This document shows positions 10,714-21,616 of a stretch of 64,000 nucleotides of DNA, piece by piece (position 1 is the stretch's first letter; each line of letters starts with the position of its first letter). The notes under the pieces are model-generated. The model was not told the DNA's origin. It made no database searches and worked only from the letters and a program-made list of their open reading frames with translations. Position numbers and translations under genes: made by a program. Origin of the DNA: Bilabrum cf. latius (Eukaryota; Bigyra: Bicosoecida; Bigyra; Bicosoecida); assembly GCA_965178125.1 (NCBI GenBank), contig OZ237742.1, forward strand, positions 124,001 to 188,000, read 5' to 3'.

Positions 10714-13632
10714 TCATGCGTCCGTACGTGAGTCACTTTGGTGCGGTTTGGGGTAGGTCACGCTGGACGGCACTTCCCGGGTAGTCACAACTGCGTCTGA
10801 AATGACGAGAGTTGCCCCTTTTGTGCCCGTGAGCACGTCCACTCCGACCACGGCCCGGTCGTCAGTGACCCCTACGTCGAGCCGTGCCGCTATAGTCAGG
10901 TTGCCGCCGTAGCGTCGGCCCAGCAGACCTACCTCCTACCGCAGGACTGTCCCACCTCGAATGCTGACCCACAGCCGCAAATTTGCGCGAGACGTGGCAC
11001 TATCAAGCAGCCTCACGTCAATACGGGCCTCAACGAAACCCGTCGCATTGCCCAGGCAGACCAACTGCGCCACGCCGGGCCCAGACCGAATAGAATCGTC
11101 CTCTGAGAACTAGTCTACCACCACCGAGTGTCTTACAGAGCGGACTATCCCTCGTTCCAAATTCAGCGACTCGGCTGGACCAAGCTAGATCACCATGGCC
11201 GCCATGCCTGCTGGAGCCCCTTGCTCTTTGGGAGCTGTGGCCTGCCTACCAATGAACGCCGCCGTCACCTCTGGCGCACTGCTGGCCACCAACCTCATGT
11301 TTGTGGAACCGCACAGTGCCCGTCTGTCATTCAGCCGCCACAAGACCGGCACACGCCGTCCATCGAAGCCCAGGCGCTGGACCGCCGCAGAAGCAGTCCC
11401 AGCGAGAAAAAAGTCCGAGATGGCCTGCCGCAGCTTGTCCGGTCCTCTGCGACCGGGGGCTTCCTCCCGAGCATGTCGCCCATTCAATGCGTCACAAACC
11501 CTCCCGGCTGTACTCTGTGCTGTCGGCATCATCGTGGCGGCACGAATCGCATGCCGTGCCGCCACAGAGGGTCCGCACCTCCGCAGGTCTTGCACGCCTC
11601 GAAGGATGGACACGGCAGCCGACCGCGCCGTGCTGAAGGCCGCCATGGCGGCATGCATCTCCCCGGGCAAGCGACTACCCCGTCCATTCGCGATGGGAAA
11701 TGACCTAGCAAAGTGGAAAGGGCACTCGGTCGCATTCTGCGGCGGCCATACCACAGATGTGCCTAAACCACCCTGCTCTTCAGGCTGTAAGTTACTGAAC
11801 ATGTCTAGCTCTGGGTGGAGACGGAGCACTTTGCTCGGCACAATCCACCGCTTGCTTAAATTAGGGGCATCTACAGCCTGCGCGATGTCACCAACACCGG
11901 TTGTGTCGGAGGCCACAAGGAAGCAGCCGTGCTGCAGGGCCTCTGACGCGACCAACCCGTACCCTTCCAGCCACGATGGCACCAAGCATACGTCAGCTGC
12001 AGCCCGCGCCAGACGGCCCCGGACCTGATCCCGACCTCCCACCAACGTCACGCACTACGGCGATGCTTCCCGCCACGCATGCAGATCTTCCCACGCCCGC
12101 CGACCTACCTCGTCCTGTGGGCCCGTCGACATCACCACCGTGTGCCCGCCCTGCTCGCACACCTCGCGCCCCACTGGCACCACCATCGCAGCCCCCTTGT
12201 TGGCCTCGAAGCGGCCCACGAACAGAACCACGAACCGCCGACCCTCCGCACTGCCGGCAGGTGCCAGCTCCCCGCTGAAGCCCTCGCCCAGCAGCTCTGT
12301 CCTGGCCCTGGCCTTGGCAGCCCACAGCCGTTGGGCAGCCCCCTCTGGATCCAACTTGCCCTGGTCCACCGAGGGCAGCCCAAGCGCAGGGTCAGGCGCA
12401 GACGTGACGGGTGGAATGGCCCACAGGCGGCCCGCCCTGTGCATCGCGAGGAGAGCTCTGGAGGCAGACCCTGGGGCAAGCACCTCCCCTCCAGGCAGCA
12501 ACACCTTGCCCAGGGATGGCGACACCGCTGCGATTGCATCTGCATGCAGTGCAGCCAGGGCAGACATGGATAGTGCCACGGGGGAACCTACCATTTTTGC
12601 AGACAGGGCAAGGGCCTGCAGCCCGGGCAGAAGGTACCCCGCGGGAGACTCTGCAGTGTCCCGAGTATCAGGCGAGCGCGTGCTCTACCTTCCACCTTCC
12701 AGCGCAACGGCACCCCGCAGCTATTCGGCCCCGAGTCTTTCGATGACGTCAATTTCATTCAAGAACACGGAGATCTCGCTGAGCCCGTCGTGGATGAAGT
12801 ACAGCATGCGCAACTCTGGTGACACCTACAGCACCTGCCTCGGATCTGCGGGCAGCTGTCGCGCGGCAATCAAGGCCCGGCCCATGTTCGCGCCGTGAAA
12901 CACCGCCCCCAGGCACGACGGACCACCGCCAACATCAACACCAACACCTCCTCCAGCCGCAGGGGTGGCAGGACACAGGGCTGCCAGCGCAATCGCCGCC
13001 CCCTGCGCAAACACCCGGAGCGCCACCGCACCTGATTCTGGACCTGGCACTGGGTACAGGTCTTGCCGGCTGCGCACCTGCGCAAAATAGTCTAGCTCAG
13101 ACGGCGGCTGCACCAGCACAGCTAGTGAGTTGCCGGGACCACTTCGCACGTAGAATTCATATGACAGCTTGCCGCCGAGCTCACTACCTACGCTGCTAAG
13201 CCCAGGAGTTCCGCAGGCTACATCATGGGAGAACCAGTGTAGCACTTTGTTCACGGCATCTGCCGAGGTATCATCCTTTCCCTATCGGATGTACCCAAAG
13301 GCTGGTAGAACTACTACTGCTGTGCCTGAATGACCAACAAGCATGGATTCGACAGCTCCACCAAGGCCGCCAAAGGAAGCCAACGGTCGCACTTCGTAAG
13401 AAATATGGACAACACGTTGTAGCGCTGATACTCCCTTGACGCCAACAGCCTATGCAAGGCTGTTGAGGCTGCTTGCGCTCCGTTCCAAGTCATGGACGCA
13501 TGCATTCAAATAGCCGCTCTCGTCCGTATGATGCGTAGCACTGCTGGTAGAAACTATACCTTGTACATACAAAACAAGTCCTGCAATCATGAATACTGCC
13601 AGTAGCGTGCACAGCCTTGGTGACTTCTTCAT
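10714..13632 (-). CDS. Type II membrane GT4/GT5-like glycosyltransferase, paralog B
   Basis: About 972 residues, the inverted paralog of 7263-10325. ATG at 13632 is followed by MKKSPR and a single anchor (TLLAVFMIAGLVLYVQGIV), then HISYEVRPLASFGGLGG, a closer match to the glycogen-synthase loop than in paralog A. The central region is almost the same as A, including VVLFVGRFEANKG and the SWLEGYGLVASEAL acidic motif. The C-terminal 150 residues are beta-rich and look like a jelly-roll accessory domain, better preserved than in A. About nine in-frame TAGs (for example CTA on the plus strand at 13450, 12826, 12052 and 11185) are read as sense; the stop is TGA at 10714-10716. Differences concentrate in the N-terminal third, around 12400-12765 and in the tail. 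It is likely a Golgi enzyme of the same pathway as A with altered specificity. Confidence 0.85.
11915..13135 (-). repeat. Inverted duplication, arm B
   Basis: Counterpart of the 7885-9120 arm. The two high-identity patches are about 11915-12393 and 12770-13135; the segment between them (12394-12769) differs markedly in length and sequence from arm A. Patch boundaries were estimated by eye. Confidence 0.85.
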
Positions 13633-14153
13633 GTCCCCAATTCCTTGTGCACTGCAAACAGTGGACTTTTGGCGAGTGTTGCCTGTATGCTTCACACGCT
13701 TTGATGCTATATTTGACCAACCGTTCCGGTGATATGAAGCAGCATGCAGAATTGGCTGTCTCAGCATCAAAACGTCGTATACGGAAAGATGGAGCTGCGG
13801 CTGCACAAGGCACAAGCAGCTGCGAGCACGGGCCCCGGAGGCGCGCTACCCACTGTATGTGGCGCGTGCTGCAGGTAGACGATGCCTGCAGCTTGTTTCT
13901 GCGTCTTGGTACTGCTTGCTACGTAGTGTACACTGTGCTGCTTCCCTCGACGAACGCGGTTCCGTCGGAAGGTTCTCAGCTGAACTCCGAAATCGCCGAT
14001 TGGGCCCTCCTTGCGGGGCCCTTTACAAAGTAAAAGTAGGTATGTTTGAGTATTTTATGACGTGTATGAATAAATACATGGTTTTATATTATGCATACAT
14101 GGTCTAATCTTGCCAAAAACATCTAGAAGGCGAGATATATGGGCCCAAAGAGA

Positions 14154-14233
14154 ACCGTTTTGGCCGAATCTGGAGCGATTTTTAACCGGAACCATGACTG
14201 CCGGAGGTTCGCTCCAGATTCGGCCAAAACGGT
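14154..14233. repeat. Perfect 25-bp inverted repeat (long hairpin)
   Basis: Arms at 14154-14178 (begins accgttttggccgaatc) and 14209-14233 are exact reverse complements, 25 of 25 bases, around a 30-base loop. It lies in non-coding DNA upstream of the LINE copy. It could be a transposon terminus pair, a small-RNA precursor or an extruding cruciform; nothing in the sequence decides among them. Confidence 0.9.
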
Positions 14234-14400
14234 CATTCTCCTTCAGGCAACAAGGAGAGGGACAACTACGAACGCGGACAATAAGGAAAGTTTATCCCCA
14301 AGCCCGCCCTGGGCTGAGCGCGGAGGGAATTTCAGGTTGGTAAATTAAGTGATTGAATTTAACCCCACCGGTGAGGAGGCTCAGCCCTCCTGGTCGCCAC

Positions 14401-14475
14401 GAGAGCACGGGGAAAGAGCCGCAGAGGCGGCCGCGGGCCCCAAAAGGGCCCGCCCTCTCCGGCACCTGTGCTCTC
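14401..14475. other. Highly foldable 75-nt segment (possible structured RNA)
   Basis: The ends 14401-14411 and 14465-14475 pair over 11 positions with one G-U (gagagcac with gtgctctc at the tips). Inside are two hairpins: 14418-14422 with 14427-14431 (gccgc/gcggc), and 14433-14440 with 14446-14453 (gcgggccc/gggcccgc) closed by a five-base caaaa loop. Together they form a three-way junction. A smaller hairpin (aggagg...cctcct) lies just upstream. It has no tRNA T-loop or anticodon arm. The strand and identity are unknown. Confidence 0.5.
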
Positions 14476-14869
14476 AAGGCGTGCCCTTTTCATACCAAAA
14501 CCACGAACGAGTGGGGTTACACGAGGTTAGTGTGGTAATTGTCCGCTTTGAATGACTGCCCTATTCCGGGACAATGACCGGGTGGTACTGGCGGTGGCTC
14601 GAGAGTAGCGAGTCGCTTGTTCAAGCCAAATATTTCAGTACTCTTAAGCTAGCAGTAATGATGTCGCGGAGAACGCAGCAAGTGGATCATCATCGCGGCG
14701 GTGCAGTGTCTGACTGGCTTCAGTGTATCATGGGGTGTACTGTGAGTCGTGAACCACCATAACCGTCTTCTGGTTGAAATCCATCTAGAAGGCAAAAATA
14801 TGGGGGGGGGTTCTGGTATACTGTGAAAAAGTCGTATCATTACGTTCACTCATCATCATCACTTTCTAG

Positions 14870-15062
14870 ATCTCGCACCGGATCCTCGTCCAAGGCTTGA
14901 TCTCTGTGGCACTCATCGAGACTCCCGAGTTCACGCAGGATGATCCAGCAACACCAATACCCCGCCATGGTTGGGTTGTGGTGCAGCTAGAGCTCCTGGA
15001 TCCTCGGGGTGTCGATCTCTTGAGGGCCCGGGACCTACCAGACTTCACGCTTCAGCTGCAAT
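14870..15062 (+). other. Orphan coding-like segment abutting the LINE 3' end
   Basis: Plus-strand triplets from 14870 read cleanly with protein-like composition, including LISVALIETPEFTQDDP, HGWVVVQLELLDPRG and LPDFTLQLQ, and then run into the LINE. No start codon or family is recognisable. The last 40 or so bases recur beside the second LINE copy at 46001-46042, so part of it travels with the repeat. It could be a gene relic or a piece of the element's own 3' region. Confidence 0.35.
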
Positions 15063-16117
15063 AGCTCTCGTATACACGTTTCATATGGACTACGAGAATA
15101 GCCTAACCCACCTTAGCTCCACCCTGAGGACCCATTTCCCCCTGGGGAGCGTCAGCATTCACGTTCCCTCCGGCGCCCGCTGCCGGCACCCCGTCCTGCT
15201 GCCCGTTCTGAGCCAACCCTAGCTTGACGTTGGCGATCGCCACGGCGAGGTAGTTGTTTCCGGCTGCCCCTGCAGCCAGGCTGGCAAAGTCCTCCCGGAC
15301 CGCCCTTGCGAGCGCCCGTTTGGCCTTCGCTGCAGCCCTCCTCGATCCCTTCGAGACAAACTCGAGGATCCTTGAGTGGTCCTGCATGACCCGTGAATAA
15401 GTAGTGTGGTACACACGCTGTTCCCCGCGAACGTGCTGGTGCTGGGCGGCGACTGAGAGGCAAGCCATTGCTACAGCAGACCACGAGAGGTGCGCATCGG
15501 CTGGACGAGTCGAAACCCGCCGCCCTTTGTCCTACTACCTATTCCGCAACTTGTCGAGCACCTATAGGAACTTGACAGGCTTTTCTCGGGTCCCCTCAAA
15601 CACGTCTACCACAAAGGGTACGACCCGCACGCCACTGCGCACCGCCCCTTTCTGTGTCCTCACAGTCCCTGGACACCACTTGCCTTCTCCTCCGATCCGG
15701 ACGCCGAGCGCTCCGAGGTCGACGGGCCTGCCGTAGCTGGCCAGCTTCGTGGCATGCGCGGCCCGCAAAGCTGACCCCTCTTGCCAGTCGCTACCAATCC
15801 TCCACGACGAGCGGTCCCACCGGTAAGTTGCCGCGGTGGAATCAACCACCGTGACGTCGATGAGATAAGCCGTCACCTCGTGCTCAAAGAACAGGTCGCC
15901 CGTGGCACGAGCAGACCGCGCCGATCCGGCAGCCGGGCCATTTGGCCCTCTGGCGCCCGGATTGGGCGTCTGCCCGTGGCCTCGCGAACCACCTGCCAGT
16001 GCTCGAGCACGTTGAGCACCCGGAAGTGCCTGCGCTTGTCCTTGCACGTGGCACCGTGGTGGACTGACTAGGTCAGTTCGACTACCTTGCCCTGCTTCCG
16101 GCACCCCGGGCGGATCT
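15021..16117 (-). mobile_element. 5'-truncated LINE-type retrotransposon, copy A
   Basis: On the minus strand one frame runs from about 16117 to TGA near 15055 if TAGs are sense (CTA on the plus strand at 15562, a tandem pair near 15527-15532, and 15103). It encodes only the end of an ORF2-like protein. The recognisable block is the post-reverse-transcriptase tail, a VDVTVVDSTA-like strand followed by an alanine-rich helix with AAHATKLASYG and VRVVPFVVDVF, typical of the region after the reverse transcriptase in algal and oomycete LINEs. Reverse transcriptase and endonuclease are absent. Copy B and the scrap at 4690 share the 3' end, the expected signature of 5' truncation during target-primed reverse transcription. 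Confidence 0.7.
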
Positions 16118-16293
16118 GCGCACGCTAAAATAACATTACTTTTTTGTAACGCGTATTTTGAAAGCTGAAATCGTAATTGAACGATGATAGACTTCGCGTG
16201 ACGAGGCCCAAATAGATTGCAAGGTACAGAGTATTCGCTGGAGTGAACCCAACAACTTGCATAAGTCATAGGTTTGCTCTGCTCGAAAGATCA

Positions 16294-19200
16294 ATGGTAT
16301 TCTCGCGTCAAAAGAAATAGAACTTACCGGCAAGGAATGCTGCATGTAGGTGCCCCGGCATTCCTGCCTGGCTCTACCATGCATATTATCGACTAAGATA
16401 TCGAAAAGACGAAGTTTTCAGGTATCTCTTCATAACTATAGCCATATTCGTTGTTGCCCTCGGAGTTCTCATGTATGCAAGGTTGACAGATCCTTCTACC
16501 CAAACCGTCTCGCCGAGACCAGAAACCGCTGGGCACAGCATGGTGATTCCCGAGGATACATGCATGGTACTGATGGATCGTGTTGATCGATAGACTATGG
16601 CGGTGGGCAGCTCTCCGGAACGCCACACACCGGCTGTTTCTGTGTCTGGCTTCACCGTCATTACTCAGGTGTATGGCCGCGTTTCTGTTCCAGAGCTTCA
16701 AGATTTTCTAGACGCGTACTCTTATATTGGAGGTGTTGATTCAGTCGTAATCGTGTGGAACAGATTGGACGTGCAAGTGCCACAAGCGGGGAAGCTTCGG
16801 TCTGGGGTTCCAGTGCGAATTGTTCGGATGCGGACGAACAGTATGAATAACAGGTTCTTGGTGGCTGATCACATACGAACTGACGCTGTCTTATTGGCTG
16901 ACGACGATCTCAGGATACCGGCAGCAGACGTACGCAATCTGTACTCTGTCTGGCGTGACAATCAGAACCGGCTGGTCGGTTTCCTGCCCCGGTCCTACTT
17001 CTTGGGGGGCGAAAGCAAGCACCCGTACTATAACTACCAAGTCCACAAGGATGGATCTTACTCTATTATCCTGGTGGGGGCGTCCATGTTCCACAGGCGG
17101 TTCATGGAAATGTATGCCTCTCCGGAGCTGGCCCCCGTGCGGGAGCACATCGACGAAGTGTTCAACTGCGACGACATCGCCATGAACATGATCGTGGCGA
17201 TGGAAACGAGGCTGCCACCCCTGCAGGTCAGCGGGCACGTTGACTCGTTGATGAGCACGGAGCACAGCGGCCTCAGCGAGCAGGTGAACTGGGGCGCCCA
17301 GAGGGCTGCGTGCCTGGGCAGCCTCATCGACATCCTTGGCGAGAACCCCCTGCTTGACACCAGGATGAGGGTGCAGCCCGCGGAGGAAATCGTCGCGGTG
17401 CAGGACTCGCGGCGGACGTCAGACGGGGTGCGGAGTGGGGTGGGGTATGGGGTGGATTTGCTGGCAGCAGCAGCAGCATCGCCAGCGCCAGCACCAGCAC
17501 CGGGTGCTGCTGCGGCGGCGGCAGAAGACCTAATCGACGATGGGAGCAAGGCTGAGGACGAGTCGGCCGCCTTGCCATCCTCCGGTCCTGCGGCTCTGCC
17601 AGACAGAAGAGTCACGGGCGTGATCGTGTCCTTCCGTCGGCGTGCCAATATCCGGGCCATCGTGTGCGAGGCCATCCGGGACTATGCTCCCCTGCTGGCC
17701 GAGTTCATCGTGGTGAACAATGACGTGGAGCGGCCCATGGAAAGGGACGCGGAGAAGGAGATGGACTGCGCGAGCTGGGAAGCGGAGCAGAAGTAGGCCA
17801 ATGGTGCTGGTGGCGTGCCAGGCGACGCCGGCAAGGCCGATGCACTCGCCAGTGCAGAGGCTCGATCCATCTTCGGTACCAAGCAAGTGCCCATTCGAGT
17901 GATAGACAACGCTTAGAACTCGTTCACAATGGCCAGATACACGGGGTGCAGAGAGGCGCGGACAGAGCTGTGCTTCGTGGTGGACGACGACTTCAGGCCA
18001 AAGCACCTGCGGGCGCTGGTCTCGGCGTTCTCCAAGCATCCAGGCCGGGTAGTGGTGGCTACAGACGTGTCTTCTGCCCATCTCAACTCCCGGTGGACGT
18101 TCTTTGAGCCGCACAGGCGACTGCACGCCGGGTTCGCCTGGCTGGGCACTGGCGCGCTGCTGCCGCGGGAGCAGGTGCTGCGTTTCCTGGCTACGATTGA
18201 GAGGATTGGGGCCACCCCGGAGATGCAGCGATTCGCGGACCTGTACTTCACACTGCTGCTGAACTAGGTGCCGCTATCCCTGCAGACTGCGTTGGTGCAG
18301 CAGGGGCTGGACACGGGCGGCGCCTTCTCATGCGCAGACTGCAAGGACCACCGCAAGCAGAACTCGGACCACCAGCTGGCGGCCTTGAAGATCCTCCGCA
18401 GGTGCCTTGACTCGCAGGCTCAGCTGGGCGCGGCATTGTGGGACACCAGTCCGGATGGGAGCGAAACGTCTGGCCCGAGGCGCGGGGTTCGTGGGTCGAA
18501 GGCCCTCTCGATGGATGGGGCTGCGAGCCCGTTCGACTGCAGGATCGAGGAGCTGTACACCACTCGAGACTGGGCAGAGGTCGTCTTCAAGGCTGTGCTG
18601 CCGGGGGACGAGGGGCTGTTCCTGTCCTCGGTGGACCCGCAGGTGGCAGCCTCAAGGAACGGATCCCACTGGGACGCAGCCTTTCCCAAGGGCTGGGCCG
18701 TACCCTCCCACGAGATACAGTTCGTGAGCGCCGTGGACGGCAAGATGGCGACGGGCCTCCGCGTGTCGCACGCCGCCATGGAAGCGCAGAGACACCCGAT
18801 TTTTGGAGTGCAGCTGGCGGAAGGGGTGGCTCTGGGCGGGATGTTAGTCAGCGGTAAAGGTTCCATGGATGCGATCCGCGGAGCCAGGCTGCAGGTGTCG
18901 ACCGACGGGGCCGTGTTCGAGGACGTCCCGTCTCTCGCAAGCAGCGGCTGCGAAGAGCTCAAGACCGCTGCGTGTGAGGCAGTGGCACGCGCTGCCGAGC
19001 CGCTGCACCTCGAGACCATCGTGGTGGTGCCTGTGCAGCCCGTCGCTGGCAGCGTGGTGACAGCGAGGCTGGTGCTTGACGTGCAACCGATCACGTCAGA
19101 CTTGAAGGGCGAGTCGGCAGGTGACCTCTTTCTCCACGAAGTGAGGATGCTGCGGCCACCGAGCTCCGTGATCACGCCTAGAGTGCTGGTTGTGAGCACC

Positions 19201-21384
19201 TCACCGGCACGCACGTTCGGGGACTTGCTGGACTGCCCCATGGCTGAGCTGGCCCAGCTGCTGGCATCGAAGGGGGGACAGGAAGTGGCTATGCTGCACG
19301 CAAGCGACAAGCGGCTGGACGGGGTGGGGCACAGACAGGCTCAGCACTTCCTTGCGAAACACGGAGTGCGGCTGCACCTGCTGGGCGAGGCCTTGGACGG
19401 AGACGAGGGCACCAAGCGGTACAGGCGAGCACCTGACACTTCTTTCTCTCAGCTGGAGCTTGCCTTTGCGCGCTGGCTAAGAGTTGAGGAGGGCAGGTAC
19501 GGCACCGTGCACTTCGACGTGCACAAGACGCCCGTCGCACTGGCGATTCGCATGCGAGAGGTGGGCGTGGCCCATGGCTCCACTGCCTTCATCGGGCATG
19601 TCTCCACCACGGTCACGGACAGAACAGAGGCTGGCGCTCGATTTATCGATTCTCAGGAAGAGCTGGTGGCAGCTGTGGCTGAGCGAGCGAGTGCGAGGGG
19701 AGCGGACCTGATCGTGCACCCGACGCAGCACAGCGCGGCCCGCTCGGGGGACAGTCTGGGACAGGCCAGCGCTGCTACATAGATAGTGCTGCGGCCCCCG
19801 GTGCACAGCTTTGGCGGCGGCCGGGCGCAGGTATCTGTCGATGAGACTGGCACGGGCAGTTCCATTCCGTCCAGTGTGCAGCTCATGGTGGCCGAGACGA
19901 GAAGCACCACGCCGCAGCGGGTGCGGGACGTGGTGGCGGCGTTTTCGTGGGCAGCCCGCGAGATGGCAAGCGAGGGCGAGGGCCCGGTTTCCAAGCGATC
20001 GCCCGTCATCAGCCGGCTCGTCGTCGTGGGCGGGCGCACAGTGCCCCTCGTACGGAGCCTCTTGGGCCTCAACGATCTGCTGCAGGCACCAGACGACGCA
20101 GTGACAGACGGTGAGCAGACGATCGCGATTCCTCAAGACCATCCCCTGGCACCGCTGGTGGCAGTCGTTGAGTTCGTGCAGACGGCCAGCCACGTGAGGG
20201 CAGCGGACATCGTGGAGATGCTGGCGCCCAGCCACCTCTTCGTGGCGATGCCCAGCAAGGGAGAAGGCGCGTGGCTGACGCAGGCGCTTCTGGACGCGGG
20301 CGCCAATGTGGCCCTCCCGCAGTCTCTGGCAGAGCTGCTCCCGCCTGCGGCCAGGGGAGAGTGCGCCTACACGACCGTCCGGAGCGCGGGGCTGGGGACT
20401 GTGCTGCGGAACGCGGCGCATCTTGTGCGGTCGAAGCGGTGCTCCGGCAGCGCCAAGGACTCGGAGTCGGCGGCCGATGCTTTCGTCCGTCTGGACTCGC
20501 AGCTGGGGGCCAGGAGCGCGGGCCCGGGGCGCGTGGCTCCTCTAGCCCTACCTCGCCGCTCGCCGACCGACGTCCTGCCGCTCGTGTCGATCTGTGTGGC
20601 GCACAAGGACGCTGGGGAGCAGCTGCTGCTGTCGGTCCGCTCCGCTGCCGCTTAGAGCTACCCCTCGATCGAGATCGTGGTGATGGACGGGCTGTCGGAT
20701 CCAAGCGAGCAGGGCACGTTTGCTGACGTAGATCGATTGGCGGCGAGTCGGGGCGGGTTGCGTATGCTGTCGCGGGAGTGGGCGGGGCCGTCGGATGCCA
20801 AGAACTTCGCGGCCCAGCGGTCGAAGGGGCAGCTGCTCTACTTTCTCGAGCCCGGGGTGGAGCTGGCACCAGCTGCGATCGAACGGATGGTGGCTCTCCT
20901 GCTGCGGGAGCGCGCTGATGTGGTGGTGTCCTGGCTCACAGAGTACCGGAACCTTGACGAGACGGCGGTGGGCAAGCAGGACGACGCGGAGGAGTGGACG
21001 GTTGCCCTTGCGGGCGCCGAGCCACCCCTGGAAAGGCTGGCAGAGGTATTCGGGCCCGGGGCTGGGCTGATTCGCCGCAGCTGCTTCACCAAGATCGGCG
21101 GCTACCAGATGCTAGGCAATGGCTTCGAGTTTGGCCTCTCGTTCGTGGAGGACCACTCGCCGGGGGCAGCGCTCTTCTTAAGGGCGCACGCACTGGGGTT
21201 CGCGGTCAGAGTGCTGCCTGAAGTGGCCTACACGCAGCCCGTCCCGACGGCGGCGGCCACGACACCGGGTCTAGAGCATCAGCGGGATGCCCTCCTTGCG
21301 TCTGCAGCAATGAGCTCAATGGGTTGGCAGGAGCGGATCTTGCTGGAGTACACGCTCGGTCGACAGTCCAAGCTCGTGGGATGA
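16294..21384 (+). CDS. Multi-domain type II membrane glycosyltransferase (GT64 + GT-A + discoidin-like + GT4-like + GT2)
   Basis: About 1,696 residues. ATG 16294 is the first after an upstream in-frame TGA. A basic head and a membrane anchor (YLFITIAIFVVALGVLMYA, about 45-63) precede an exostosin-type GT64 domain (about 120-345) with NSMNNRF, LLADDDLR as metal-binding acidic motif, and a CDDIAMNMIVA segment matching the NCEDIAMNF signature. A second GT-A unit follows (about 438-660; VIVSFRRRAN, then LCFVVDDDFRP). Next are a discoidin-like beta domain (about 745-960, VSTDGAVFEDV), a GT4-type N-lobe (about 965-1160, VLVVSTSP and VHFDVHKT), and a GT2 domain from about 1428. There SAAA-TAG-SYPSIEIVV puts TAG on the conserved Gln of the QxYPxxEIIVVD motif. 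TAG codons: 16318, 16591, 17794, 17914, 18265, 19780, 20653. The stop is TGA 21382. It is likely a Golgi enzyme building a complex surface glycan. Confidence 0.85.
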
Positions 21385-21447
21385 TTGCGGATTGCCTGGC
21401 GATGATTGCGGATTGCCTAGCGATGATTGCGGATTGCCTGGTCTTGA
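21380..21447 (+). repeat. 21-bp tandem repeat carrying repeated in-frame TGA stops
   Basis: Three near-perfect 21-base units (gatgattgcggattgcctgg plus one base) begin at the stop codon of the preceding glycosyltransferase. Since 21 is a multiple of three, TGA recurs in the same frame at 21382, 21403 and 21424, and a further TGA sits in frame at 21445. Confidence 0.85.
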
Positions 21448-21616
21448 TAAATTATTCTCTACTGCGATGAAATTCAAGGCATTTGGAGCAGCTGGTTCAA
21501 GGGATGCTGGCGTAAAACACTGGCACAAGAAAGCAGTGCTACGCATGACAAGCAGTGCAATCACTCGAAGCTAACATCACAGTCCAGTGAAGACAAGTAC
21601 ACCCTGTGCGCGCATT

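Noticed and set aside
21380-21447. CRISPR-like direct repeats
   Set aside because: Units are directly adjacent with no spacers; it is a minisatellite in a eukaryotic genome.
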